Below are positions 26,369 to 34,905 of a stretch of DNA of 64,000 nt, piece by piece; position 1 is the first letter of the stretch; each line of letters opens with the position of its first letter. The notes under the pieces were generated by a model. The model was not told the origin of the DNA. It saw only the letters and a list, made by a program, of their open reading frames with translations, and searched no databases. The translations under genes and the position numbers were made by a program. Location of the stretch: assembly GCA_964390495.1 (NCBI GenBank), contig CAYMIN010000008.1:103769-167768 (forward strand), read 5' to 3'. Origin of the DNA: UBA11051 sp964390495 (GTDB lineage: Bacteria > Armatimonadota > Zipacnadia > Zipacnadales > UBA11051).

Positions 26369-26553
26369 TTTTCCACAATTCTATCACAGTGTGGGGGCGA
26401 ATTTGTGGGCAATTCCGCTTTTGGTGGGGATAAACCTAGCACGACCAGCCCAATAGAACGCCTTCAGCGCCGGTATTTCAGGCCTTTCATGCGTTTCCGA
26501 CTTATCCACACTAGGCCGCACAAGTTTTCCACAATTCACCCGACTTATCCACA
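26369..26553 (+). promoter_or_regulatory. DnaA-box cluster (candidate origin or DnaA-controlled leader)
   Basis: Two perfect TTATCCACA boxes (26502-26510 and 26545-26553) and two single-mismatch TTTTCCACA boxes (26369-26377 and 26525-26533) all face the same way. Three of them are spaced 23 and 20 nt apart. A further box in the opposite orientation, TGGGGATAA (26425-26433), has one mismatch. The stretch is visibly richer in A+T than its surroundings. No dnaA, dnaN, gyrB or rpmH is in the window, so an origin is possible but unproven. DnaA control of recD2, which starts 28 nt to the left on the minus strand, is the alternative. Confidence 0.6.
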
Positions 26554-26576
26554 ACCTCTGCTCACAACACCCATGC

Positions 26577-26740
26577 CGTTGTCGTTCTCCCCTCTCCCGT
26601 TTCGGGAGAGGGCTAGGGTGAGGCCTGCCGTTGCAGGGGCACATGGCATGCGCCCGTGCCTCCTAACACCCTAGCCCCCTTCCCTATCAGGGAAGGGGGA
26701 ATGGGGGATAGGTATGTGGTAGGCCAAGCCCACTAGCCAC
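26577..26740. repeat. Family-C and family-A repeats upstream of the DUF4091 gene end
   Basis: 26588-26640 is a family-C element (CCTCTCCCGTTTCGGGAGAGG then GCTAGGGTGAGG and TGCCGTTG). 26660-26712 is a family-A element in inverted orientation relative to 7178-7256: it keeps the outer arms (CCTAACACCCTAGCC, CCCCTTCCC, GGGAAGGGGG and GGGGGATAGG) but has a short TATCA loop in place of the inner CCACGCC hairpin. Confidence 0.7.
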
Positions 26741-28054
26741 CTATTCACCACTATTCATCCGCGCGGCGGCTACCAGCGCCCGATGCCGGAGCTGCTCGGC
26801 GCACTCGCTCAGTTGCTTGGGGCCCTCTTCGCCGCCGGAATAGAAGTACCACTCCCAGGTCTTTTCGACGCCGGCCGCTCGCCACAATTCCACGTCTTGC
26901 AGGCCCAGCCGCATCCGTTCCGCCCGCAGTGACCCCAACGGCCCGTCGGCGCCCGGATATACCAGGCCGCCGAATCCCTCTGCGACTTGCGGCGCATCCA
27001 TCTTGATCTCTGCCGACCAGCCGAGGTACGTGCTGCAGGGCGCTACGCCGTCAAATCTGCCCCAGAAGGCGTGTGCACCGGGGGCGTAGGCGTGCCCGGA
27101 CGGCTGCCCAAGCGCCAGGAAAGGGCCACAACTCAGCCACAGCTCAGGCCCGCTCACCTGTTCATCACCACGGGCCGGTGAACGCACGAATGTCGCATCA
27201 CCAGACAGCAGGAAGCGGTTCACCTCAAGGGTCAGACTCGGCACGGCTGCCGCTGAGTCAATGCTCACAGCCACCCGGTACTCCGGGTCGGCCGCCCGCA
27301 GCAAGTTCACAGCCCGCTGGAATGCCGCTAGTTGGTGCTCCGTCGTTGGCCGGTCTGCCGTCCATATATACAGCTTGTCGAACCATCCCATTTCGCGGAA
27401 ATGCTTCGCCAGCGCCTCCGCGAAAGCCGACCACGCCTCATCGTATATCTCATCCCCCGGCTCGGCTTCGACGCTGATCAACTCACCGGCGGCGTCGAGG
27501 TAATGCAGTTGCGTGGCGGCGGTGTTGTCAATCATGCCCAGGTAGCTGATGGCGCGGCTGATGCCCAGCTTCTCGCAGAGCTTGAGGTAGCGGTCGCAGC
27601 GGGAGAAGTCGAACTGCCATTGTCCCGGTGCGACCCTTCTCCAGTCGAAATAGCCGCGGCCGATCTGCGCGGTGCCGGCTCCCAGGTCGGCCAGGTATTT
27701 CAGGTAGGCCTCAACCAGCTCCCACCACGGCTCGGAGAACGTCGCCACTTCATACTGCTGGGCCAGGGGCGACCAGGTCTGCCACACCTCCAGGCCCAGC
27801 GCGTAAGCTTGCGGCTGCGGCAGGCTCACCTCATACACGCGCACCGCCAGCGGGCAGTAGCCGGTCTGGCCGTCGGCGGTCCGCAACTCCACGCGCCCCC
27901 GGTAGAGGCCGGCCGCGGCCTCGGCAGGCACCTCAATCCGCAGCCACAGCAGGGCGTCGCGGTCGCCGTGTAGCGCAAAGCCGCCCTCGTCCAGCGGCAC
28001 CAGCAGGTCGGGATACCTCCCGGGGGGATCGGACTCTACCACCACGGGCAGCAC
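26741..28054 (-). CDS. DUF4091-type glycosidase-like domain protein, probable 3' part of a split gene
   Basis: 437 aa from GTG 28054, but this is almost certainly not an independent gene. The frame stays open upstream past 28054 into the preceding coding region, reading plausible protein (QQAHGSITAQVSQLQ, then HIIGRQHLQLLEVLP), and the GTG has no ribosome site. The part shown has a beta-sandwich (LWLRIEVPAEAAAGLYRG) followed by a TIM-barrel-like region (YLKYLADLGAGTAQIGRGYF; DKLYIWTADRPTTEH) and the DUF4091 ending (FGGLVYPGADGPLGSLRAER, then LGLQDVELWR). DUF4091 proteins are found with glycan-degrading enzymes; a hydrolytic role is inferred. See the upstream entry for the frame change at 28150-28156. 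Confidence 0.75.
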   Translation of the reverse strand: MLPVVVESDPPGRYPDLLVPLDEGGFALHGDRDALLWLRIEVPAEAAAGLYRGRVELRTADGQTGYCPLAVRVYEVSLPQPQAYALGLEVWQTWSPLAQQYEVATFSEPWWELVEAYLKYLADLGAGTAQIGRGYFDWRRVAPGQWQFDFSRCDRYLKLCEKLGISRAISYLGMIDNTAATQLHYLDAAGELISVEAEPGDEIYDEAWSAFAEALAKHFREMGWFDKLYIWTADRPTTEHQLAAFQRAVNLLRAADPEYRVAVSIDSAAAVPSLTLEVNRFLLSGDATFVRSPARGDEQVSGPELWLSCGPFLALGQPSGHAYAPGAHAFWGRFDGVAPCSTYLGWSAEIKMDAPQVAEGFGGLVYPGADGPLGSLRAERMRLGLQDVELWRAAGVEKTWEWYFYSGGEEGPKQLSECAEQLRHRALVAAARMNSGE

Positions 28055-28125
28055 CTCCAGCAGTTGCAGATGCTGCCGGCCGATGATGTGACCGTCAGGG
28101 GATTGCAGTTGCGATACTTGCGCCG

Positions 28126-29538
28126 TTATGCTGCCGTGGGCCTGCTGAGAAAAGGGGCGATCACCAGTTGCAGGCCGGCGCGGCTGTTGCGAGCGGCTTC
28201 CAGGTAGGCGGGGGCGAATCCCCTACTGCCGCCGCTCAGGTCAATCTCCGCCAGCGCGGCGGCCGGATAGATGGCGAGGCCGGCCTGCGCCTGGGTCTGC
28301 GCGTGGGCCTCCAGTTCGGTTTTGAGCAGCACGGCCCGGCCCGTCAGCTCGGCGATCTCGGTCTGCAGCATCATCAGTTCGCTGCGGCTCATCGTCTTGC
28401 GGCCTTGGCGGTACTGATTAGCCACTTGCCGCCACTGCTCCAGTAGCGCATCCAGTTCCTGCCCGGCTTGGGTCTTGTAGGGCGAAGTCTCCAGGGCCGA
28501 CCACACTCGCACCGCCGCCGTCAGGGCCTTCTCCAGCTCGGTCAGCTCGGCCCCGGTGGCCGGCAGGGCCAGCGGATACGGAGGCGTGCGGCTGACGGTC
28601 TCACCCTGGGCATCGGTGAGCGAGAACTGGACGGTATTGAGGCCGTCCTGGCTGAGCTTGTACGGTACTTCCACTATATCGCTGGTATCCGGCTGGAGAG
28701 TGACTTTTTTGGCGCCATAGGCGTTGCCGTACTTGGTCGGCGCCATCACTCGCCAGTTGATCTTGGCGGTAATCGCTTCACTGCCTAGGTTGGTGACGGT
28801 GACCACGGCAGTATTGTCGCCCAGCCGGCCCTCCCCCAGAGACGCCAGCTTCATCACCGCCGGCGTTTGGGCAAAGATGATCTTGCCGAAGCTCTCCGGC
28901 TCGTGGAAACTCTTCAGCAGTCGGCTGGAGCAGCTTTTCTCCCCCAGATGGGGCACGTTGCGCGCGGCCACAAAGCCCCACACCGTCCCCGGTGAGGGCG
29001 GGATGTCACCCTCGAAAGGCAGGGCCATCTCCACCGACCAGCCCGCCTCCAGCATCGCCGCGTGCGCCTCCCAGCGGTAGTCAACCGCCGCCTCACGCTC
29101 AAGCGCGTCGTAGCGGGTGCCCAGCGAGTTGACGATGAAGTGGATATACTTCTGGCCCTGATTGGCCGGATCGAAGAACAGTTCCAGGCAGTCATCGGCA
29201 TAGACCGCGCCATCCCGCTCGGTGGCCTCGGCCTTGATTGCTGCCGCCTCCGGGTCGTGAAGCACTGCGCCGATGTAGAGGCTGTGAGCGTCATAGCCGA
29301 CCCACATCTCGGTCTGCGCCGCCGGCTCCGAGCGTCCGCCCAGCGAGATGAACCTGCTCATAGCGCCGGCATCGGTCCACTCGCCCGGCTCCAGCAATCC
29401 GTCAATGTTCGGGGCCTTGCTCATCAAGGGGGCGCTGACCGCCGGCGGAGTGTAGAAGGCCAGCGCATCAGCATAGCCGAAGCTGCCGGCTCCGGCGACC
29501 AACAGAAGTGCTGCGATCGTCATCAGACTGTAACGCAC
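28126..29538 (-). CDS. Exported CBM9-like domain protein, probable 5' part of the split DUF4091 gene
   Basis: Signal peptide (SLMTIAALLLVAGAGSFGYA) then a CBM9-like beta-sandwich (about 45-210): APNIDGLLEPGEWTDAG, MWVGYDAHSLYIGAVLHDPE, DDCLELFFDP and AGWSVEMALPF. A second beta domain and a coiled-coil-like stretch follow (about 330-440). I choose GTG 29538 because AGGAGG stands 8 nt upstream; a GTG at 29547 overlaps that site. The frame ends at 28126. A shift of -1 at the heptamer CCCTTTT (28156-28150 read on the minus strand, in phase C-CCT-TTT) joins it seamlessly to the DUF4091 frame. The cause could be a deletion in the T run, an assembly error, or programmed frameshifting. The fused protein would be about 930 aa. 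Confidence 0.8.
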   Translation of the reverse strand: MRYSLMTIAALLLVAGAGSFGYADALAFYTPPAVSAPLMSKAPNIDGLLEPGEWTDAGAMSRFISLGGRSEPAAQTEMWVGYDAHSLYIGAVLHDPEAAAIKAEATERDGAVYADDCLELFFDPANQGQKYIHFIVNSLGTRYDALEREAAVDYRWEAHAAMLEAGWSVEMALPFEGDIPPSPGTVWGFVAARNVPHLGEKSCSSRLLKSFHEPESFGKIIFAQTPAVMKLASLGEGRLGDNTAVVTVTNLGSEAITAKINWRVMAPTKYGNAYGAKKVTLQPDTSDIVEVPYKLSQDGLNTVQFSLTDAQGETVSRTPPYPLALPATGAELTELEKALTAAVRVWSALETSPYKTQAGQELDALLEQWRQVANQYRQGRKTMSRSELMMLQTEIAELTGRAVLLKTELEAHAQTQAQAGLAIYPAAALAEIDLSGGSRGFAPAYLEAARNSRAGLQLVIAPFLSRPTAA

Positions 29539-29547
29539 TTGCGGCAC

Positions 29548-29927
29548 CTCCTATGTCCCGGCGCAGCCTCTGCCTGCCGACAGCGACCGTCGCCGCCTAC
29601 GAATACGCGCCCAACGGGCTCGTGCCTAGTCCTATCTTCGCCGCGATTGGCTCCTGTCCCTTCCCCTTTGCGAGTATTTCCCCTACCATGTGACTGCTCA
29701 GTTCAGCGCGCTAGCGCAGAGGACATGCAAAAAACAGATGGCGCCTCGCCCCTAATGCTCTGTTCTGGAGGGCAGGCATCCCTGTCTGCCCATGCCCTTA
29801 GCGTGTCCGCAGACCGCGACAGGCTAGGAAGCCTGCCGTCCCGGAACCCGAGCCGGAAAGCCGGTGACACCGCGCCGTGCACCACATCTGCGGCCTCATG
29901 CCGATGGTGTGACGCTGACTACATATC
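29548..29927. repeat. Intergenic region with a family-D repeat
   Basis: No gene is visible. 29766-29855 holds a degenerate family-D element: GGCAGGCATCCCTGTCTGCC followed by a spacer and GACAGGCTAGGAAGCCTGCC, matching 33201-33261 and 40412-40475. The remainder, including the region directly upstream of the CBM9/DUF4091 gene, shows no clear promoter. Confidence 0.6.
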
Positions 29928-30596
29928 TCATTCCATCTGCACATCACTGACGCCGTCCAGCTCCTCCAGCTCCCGGCACAACTCGGCCTGCGCGGCCTTA
30001 TCGGCCAGTTGCGCGCGGATCGAGAGCATCCGCGGCTGGTGACGCCTCACCAGCCCGTATTTTAGGCTCACGATCTTGCCCCCGTGCCGGTTCAGCAGTG
30101 CCGTGACATCGGCGATCATGTCCCGCTCCGGATCGGTAGCCAGGTTGAACTGCACTCTCCCACTACGGCGAATTACGTCTTCCTCCAGCCAGTCCACCGC
30201 CACCAGGGTGAACAGGCCGATGATGGTGGCGAAGATCGCCGCCGGGTACCAAGCGAGCCCGCACGCCACCCCGATGGCCGCGACCATCCACAGCGAAGCT
30301 GCTGTCGTCAGGCCGCGAACCACGTTGCCATGCCGCATGATCGTGCCTGCGCCGATGAAGCCGATGCCGGTCACCACCCCGGCCGCCACGCGCGACACGT
30401 CGCCATCGCCTTCGGCGGCTGCACCCGAGATGATGGCAAATAGTGCTGAGGCCACCGCCACCAGAATATGGGTGCGCAGTCCCGCCGGCCGCTGCTGCCA
30501 TTCCCGTTCCAGACCCAGGAGACCGCCCAGCACAAACGCCACGCTCATGCGTAGGGCGATCGTGCCGTATGAATCGATTGCCAGTTCCATGCTCAC
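29928..30596 (-). CDS. MgtC/SapB family membrane protein
   Basis: 222 aa. Four to five N-terminal membrane helices carry the family motifs RMSVAFVLGGLLGLEREWQ, RTHILVAVASALF, ARVAAG-type loop GVVTGIGFIGAGTIMR and GLTTAASLWMVAAIGVACG. The cytoplasmic C-terminal domain is ACT-like (about 145-222). MgtC proteins are linked to survival in low magnesium and to control of ATP synthase in pathogens; the role in free-living bacteria is unclear. GTG 30596 follows AAAGGAG closely; the internal ATG 6 nt on has better spacing and is an equal candidate. Confidence 0.88.
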   Translation of the reverse strand: MSMELAIDSYGTIALRMSVAFVLGGLLGLEREWQQRPAGLRTHILVAVASALFAIISGAAAEGDGDVSRVAAGVVTGIGFIGAGTIMRHGNVVRGLTTAASLWMVAAIGVACGLAWYPAAIFATIIGLFTLVAVDWLEEDVIRRSGRVQFNLATDPERDMIADVTALLNRHGGKIVSLKYGLVRRHQPRMLSIRAQLADKAAQAELCRELEELDGVSDVQME

Positions 30597-30856
30597 GCCG
30601 CTCCTTTCCCGGCCGTCACTCCGTAGTGACCGACCGGCGGGTGTATGCAGCCGCTAGATATCACTCTCAGGCCGGAACAAATCACCCGGCAGAAGGGTTA
30701 GTTTATAGGAAGTATTTCACAGTTCTCTCGTCTTTATCCCTGGTGCCAGGCCGTCGAGCTAGCCTTATCGCCCCCGGAAGGCCCCGACGCAATGATTGGC
30801 GAATTATATATTTTCGCAGTGTCACTGTCAAAAAAAGCGCAGAAAGAGGACTAACC

Positions 30857-32035
30857 GTGTCAGAGGTCATTGAGACGATGAGCTTTCCCGAAGATGACAA
30901 TCCGGTGGTGGCGCTGTCAGGCCCTGGGGCTAGCGGGGATACCTATCGGTTACTGGACGAGCTTGAGGCCGCCCGCGCTCTGGTTGTCTGCGGGCGCACT
31001 GTCGGCACCTTGCCGGTGGTCAGGGACCTGGCCAGCTCGGCCCCTTCCGGCCTGGAGATACAGGTCTTCGACCGCGTCGCGCCGGACCCTGCCGAGGTCA
31101 CCTGCCAGGTCGGCGGCACTGCGGCGCGCGACTTCGGCGCCCAGGCGATCATCGGCATCGGCGGCGGCAGCAGCATGGATGCAGCTAAGGCCATCGCCGC
31201 CGAAGCGGTTACACCCGGCTGGACCAAAGCTCAGGACCATTCCGGCCAACCCACCGAGATGGATTTCGAGCCTCTGCCGGTGATACTTGCTCCTACCACC
31301 GCCGGCACCGCCTCCGAGGTTACGCCCTTTGCCGTGGTCACCTATAGCGATCCCGAGCACAAGCTGGTGCTCAGTCATCCCCGGCTCTATGCGCGCTATG
31401 CTCTACTGGACCCCGAGCTGCTGCTGACTTGCTCCGAGCGGGTGCGGGTGGCCGCCGGCATGGACGCTTTGACCCATGCCATCGAGTCATACGTCAGCAA
31501 GGAGGCTACGGATCAGACCCGCCGCCGCGCCCTGCAGGCAATCGGCCTAATCGCCCCGCACCTGCCGAGAGTAGTCGCCGATGTCAATGATCTGGAGGCT
31601 CAGCGCCAGTTACAGTTGGGCGCGATGATTGCCGGCCTGGCCTTCTCGCACAGTCGCCTCGGCATCGTTCACGCCATGGCCCTGCCGCTTTCCGCGCTCT
31701 TTCATGTGCCTCACGGCGTGGCGAATGCGGTGCTGCTGCCTTACGGGATGCGCTTCAATGTGACGGCCGCTCCGGACGGCTTTGCTGCGATTGCCGGGGC
31801 GATGGGGGTGGACACTTTGGAAATGCCGCCGCAACAGGCTGCGCTGGCTGCGGTCGAGGCCGTCGCGGAGCTCAGTCGCACTATCGGCGCGCCCCGGCAC
31901 ATGTCCGAGGTCGGTGTCGCCGCAGAGGCCATCCCGCAGATGGCCGAAGACGCCATCTTGAGTGCACATATCGCCCGCAATCCTCGTCATATTGACAAGC
32001 AGGATCTTATCGAGCTGTACAATCTGGCTTTCTAG
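30857..32035 (+). CDS. Iron-containing alcohol dehydrogenase
   Basis: Group III, Fe(II)-dependent NAD(P)-linked dehydrogenase, 392 aa. The Rossmann-like N-terminal half has GIGGGSSMDAAK (about residue 100) and APTTAGTASEVTPF. The helical half has DALTHAIESYVS and HAMALPLSALFHVPHG with the metal-binding histidines. I start at GTG 30857, preceded by AGAGGA 6 nt away; the frame is open far upstream, but that part is Arg/Pro-rich and overlaps the mgtC gene on the other strand. The substrate could be an alcohol, 1,2-propanediol or a sugar-derived aldehyde. It begins the long plus-strand run that reaches the right edge of the window. Confidence 0.9.
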   Translation: MSEVIETMSFPEDDNPVVALSGPGASGDTYRLLDELEAARALVVCGRTVGTLPVVRDLASSAPSGLEIQVFDRVAPDPAEVTCQVGGTAARDFGAQAIIGIGGGSSMDAAKAIAAEAVTPGWTKAQDHSGQPTEMDFEPLPVILAPTTAGTASEVTPFAVVTYSDPEHKLVLSHPRLYARYALLDPELLLTCSERVRVAAGMDALTHAIESYVSKEATDQTRRRALQAIGLIAPHLPRVVADVNDLEAQRQLQLGAMIAGLAFSHSRLGIVHAMALPLSALFHVPHGVANAVLLPYGMRFNVTAAPDGFAAIAGAMGVDTLEMPPQQAALAAVEAVAELSRTIGAPRHMSEVGVAAEAIPQMAEDAILSAHIARNPRHIDKQDLIELYNLAF

Positions 32036-32111
32036 GTCCTATTGTAGGGCGCGGGCCTGTACCGCACCGGCCCTGTCATGCACGCCAAACCTGAAGAGGT
32101 TGCCTGCCAAC

Positions 32112-33047
32112 ATGGAAGATTTCAGCAGCCCCACCGCAGCCCTAATTGCAGAGATCGAGAAGGTCATCGTCGGCAAGCGCGAGGCCATTGAGCTGGTGAT
32201 AATCGGCCTGCTTTGCCGCGGCCATATCCTCATCGAGGACCTCCCCGGCCTAGGGAAGACCATGCTGGCCCGCGCCCTGGCCAAGGCCGTGGACTGCGAT
32301 TTCCGTCGCATCCAGTTCACACCTGACCTTCTGCCTGCCGACGTCACCGGTACGACCGTTTACGAGAAGGGAGACGGGAAGTTCACTTTCCGCCCCGGGC
32401 CGCTGTTTGCCAGCCTGGTACTGGCCGATGAGATTAACCGCGCTACTCCCAAGTCGCAGTCGGCGCTGCTGGAGAGCATGGAGGAGTTCCAGGTCACGGT
32501 GGACGGCATCAGCCACGAGCTGCCCAAGCCTTTCTTCGTCATCGCCACCGAGAACCCGATCGAGTACGAGGGCACCTATCCGCTGCCGGAGGCACAGCTT
32601 GACCGCTTCTTAATGAAGGTCCACATCGGCTATCCCACGCCGGAGCAGGAGGTTGATATTCTCCAGCGCCAGGTCATGGTTCATCCGATTGAGAACGTCA
32701 GGCCAGTGGTGGCGGCCGCGCAGGTGCTGGCGATGCAGCAGGCCCTGCGCGCGGTTCACATAGATGAGTCGCTACAGCGCTATGTTGTGGACGTGGTGAA
32801 TCACAGTCGCGGGCACGAGACGGTGGCTTTGGGGGCCAGTCCGCGCGGCTCACTGGCGATGATGCGTTGCAGCCAGGGCGTGGCCTTCCTGGCCGGTCGC
32901 GATTATGTAGTCCCGGACGATGTCAAGCGTGTCACTGAACCGGCGCTATCTCACCGTCTCACCATCAAGCCGGACCATCGCATGCGCGGGGTGACTCCGG
33001 GCAGCGTCATCGAGCAGATACTGCAGTCGGTCGCGGTGCCGGTCTAG
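32112..33047 (+). CDS. MoxR family AAA+ ATPase
   Basis: 311 aa. EDLPGLGKTMLARAL (Walker A, about residues 42-52), LVLADEINRATPKSQSALLE (Walker B and sensor region), FFVIATENPIEYEGTYPLPE (sensor 1) and the lid domain are typical of MoxR. MoxR ATPases act as chaperones that mature or insert metal centres in partner proteins and are usually encoded with DUF58 proteins. ATG 32112 begins the conserved sequence; the longer frame from 31962 overlaps the dehydrogenase gene. The usual DUF58 partner lies 650 bp downstream rather than adjacent. Confidence 0.92.
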   Translation: MEDFSSPTAALIAEIEKVIVGKREAIELVIIGLLCRGHILIEDLPGLGKTMLARALAKAVDCDFRRIQFTPDLLPADVTGTTVYEKGDGKFTFRPGPLFASLVLADEINRATPKSQSALLESMEEFQVTVDGISHELPKPFFVIATENPIEYEGTYPLPEAQLDRFLMKVHIGYPTPEQEVDILQRQVMVHPIENVRPVVAAAQVLAMQQALRAVHIDESLQRYVVDVVNHSRGHETVALGASPRGSLAMMRCSQGVAFLAGRDYVVPDDVKRVTEPALSHRLTIKPDHRMRGVTPGSVIEQILQSVAVPV

Positions 33048-33696
33048 ACGGGTGTCGAGAGCCCGTTGCTCTCAAAGCCTTTCCTTGTCCAGCTTGGTGA
33101 CCCTTGCTGTCCAGGCCCTGGCGAGCATACACACAAGTTCTTGGTGGCCGGTAATTCAGACACCACAGACTCTGGCACCAGTCCCAAGCTACAATACTTT
33201 CCTGGACGACAGGCATCCTTGCCTGTCGAAGGGCGTGGACAGGCTGGGAAGCCTGTCCTCCAACGGAACGAAGGGGGAAAACGGAACAGGCGCTTCTCCC
33301 TGGCCCCATCCATGAATTCCGTGGAGCTAGGAAGCCCGTGGTTCGGGCATCCACAATAGTCATGAAGATTCTTAATGGCAACACAAGCCCAGCATTCAGC
33401 AGGGCCCTTGGCTTGCGCAGTCGCGTGCTGTTGGAGGGGCGGTGTCGAACGTCGGACGCTGTTTGTCCGACGTGAGGCCGGCCCGCGCACGACCCTGACT
33501 CCCGAGCTCGGCACGGCCAGACGCCCAACGGCTGGGCCAGCCTTGTGAGCTTTGCTTGGCAAAGCCCACTGCGACAGGCCCCTCCATCACGGCTGACGAC
33601 ATTCCAGTCGCACACTAGAGCCTGAATTGACCGAAATCTGCATAACTGCAGTTTCAGCCCGACGCGGCTAGCAGCTTTCTGCGAAAGGCATTACCT
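33048..33696. repeat. Intergenic region with a family-D repeat separating moxR from its partners
   Basis: 649 nt without a credible gene; long reverse frames here are repeat-derived. 33201-33261 is a well-preserved family-D element (GACGACAGGCATCC then TTGCCTGTCG, spacer, GGACAGGCTGGGAAGCCTGTCC). At 33445-33475 the inverted pair GTCGGAC/GTCCGAC (33452-33458 and 33466-33472) forms a small hairpin. The last 35 nt lead to GAAAGG before ATG 33697. Confidence 0.6.
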
Positions 33697-34905
33697 ATGG
33701 CCAGAAGCAAGCGCCATGCGCTATTGTGGGCGGCATTTTTCCTCCTGCTGGTGGGGTTTGTGCTGCACGTCCGGCAGATGTTCTACATGTCGGCGGCAGC
33801 GGCCATGCTGTGGCCGATTTCGCTGCTGCTGGGCCGCCACAAGCTCACCGGTCTGGAGGTCAGTCGCCTGGCCCCCAAAGCCCTGCATGGCGGCGAGAGC
33901 GCCGAGGTCAAGCTGCGGCTGACCAACCCGACCAGGACCAAGCGTCTGTTTGTGCAGCTCACTGACGCTCTGCCCGCCAAGGCCGCCGGGCAGGACCCGA
34001 GTTTCATAATACCCAACCTGGAGGCCGGTGCCGGAGTCGAGCTTTCGTACGTGCTGCATACCGGTCTGCGCGGGGTCTATCGCCTCGGCCCGCTGCTGTT
34101 GGAGGCCTCGGAGACTCTAGGCCTTTCCACCTTTACCAGGAAGTTCGCCCAATCCGACGAGGTGATCGTCTATCCTGCGCCGGTGTCTCTGCCGCCGCTT
34201 TGGCCGCCGGATGCTACCGGGCGTAGGCCGCGCCGAGCCCTGCGGATGGTGGGAGCCGACGGCCTCGATTTCTATGGCATCCGCGAGTACGTGCCCGGCG
34301 ACGATCTGCGCCGCGTCCACTGGAAGACCACCGCCCGCATGGACGAGCTGATGACGATCCAGTTCACCAAGGAGCAGTCCCTGGAGGGCACCATCATCCT
34401 CGACCTCTACGCCAAGGCCCATGCCGGCCGCGGCCTGTTCAGCACTCTGGAGCAGGGCGTGCTGCTGGCGGCCAGTGCCGCCCGCCAGGCCGAGACCTTG
34501 GGCGGTGACGTCGGCCTGATTGCGGTCGGGGAGGCGGATTACAGCGTCCCGGTGGCTCTCGGTGTGGACCAGTACGGGGCGATTCTGGAGGGGCTAGCCC
34601 GCGCCGAACTGACGCCGGCTGACAACTGGCCTGAGGCGGTGGTCGAGCGCCTGGTCACCCGGCCTCCTCGCTGTGCCGCCCTGGTCATCAGCCCGCGCAC
34701 TGATGAGACCGCCGTGGGCCTCGCCCGCCAGCTTCTCGCCCGCGATCAAGTCGTATCGTGGATGCTCCTGCAACCGGCTGCGGCGGCGGCGCCAACCTTG
34801 GTCGCCCAACTGCAGTCGCTCGGCTGTCGCATCAGGACCATCAACTGCAGCCTGCCGCTGCAGGCTCAATTGGGGATCGGGCAGAGGTTTTATGCTCAGA
34901 CTTGA
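33697..34905 (+). CDS. DUF58 domain protein
   Basis: 402 aa. Two N-terminal membrane helices (about 7-50), a beta-rich extracytoplasmic-like domain, then the DUF58 signature DGLDFYGIREYVPGDDLRRV (about 188-207) followed by HWKTTAR, and a vWA-like C-terminal fold (GTIILDLYAKAHAGRG). DUF58 proteins are partners of MoxR ATPases. GAAAGG precedes ATG 33697. The transglutaminase gene overlaps its end by 14 nt, so the two are coupled. Confidence 0.9.
   Translation: MARSKRHALLWAAFFLLLVGFVLHVRQMFYMSAAAAMLWPISLLLGRHKLTGLEVSRLAPKALHGGESAEVKLRLTNPTRTKRLFVQLTDALPAKAAGQDPSFIIPNLEAGAGVELSYVLHTGLRGVYRLGPLLLEASETLGLSTFTRKFAQSDEVIVYPAPVSLPPLWPPDATGRRPRRALRMVGADGLDFYGIREYVPGDDLRRVHWKTTARMDELMTIQFTKEQSLEGTIILDLYAKAHAGRGLFSTLEQGVLLAASAARQAETLGGDVGLIAVGEADYSVPVALGVDQYGAILEGLARAELTPADNWPEAVVERLVTRPPRCAALVISPRTDETAVGLARQLLARDQVVSWMLLQPAAAAAPTLVAQLQSLGCRIRTINCSLPLQAQLGIGQRFYAQT

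Noticed and set aside
26741..28054. Independent start of a DUF4091 gene at GTG 28054
   Set aside because: No Shine-Dalgarno, and the frame reads as protein well upstream; a frame change within one gene explains it better.
33007..33615. 202-codon reverse frame after moxR
   Set aside because: Its sequence is Arg/Pro/Cys-rich and encoded largely by the family-D repeat; no ribosome site or recognisable domain.
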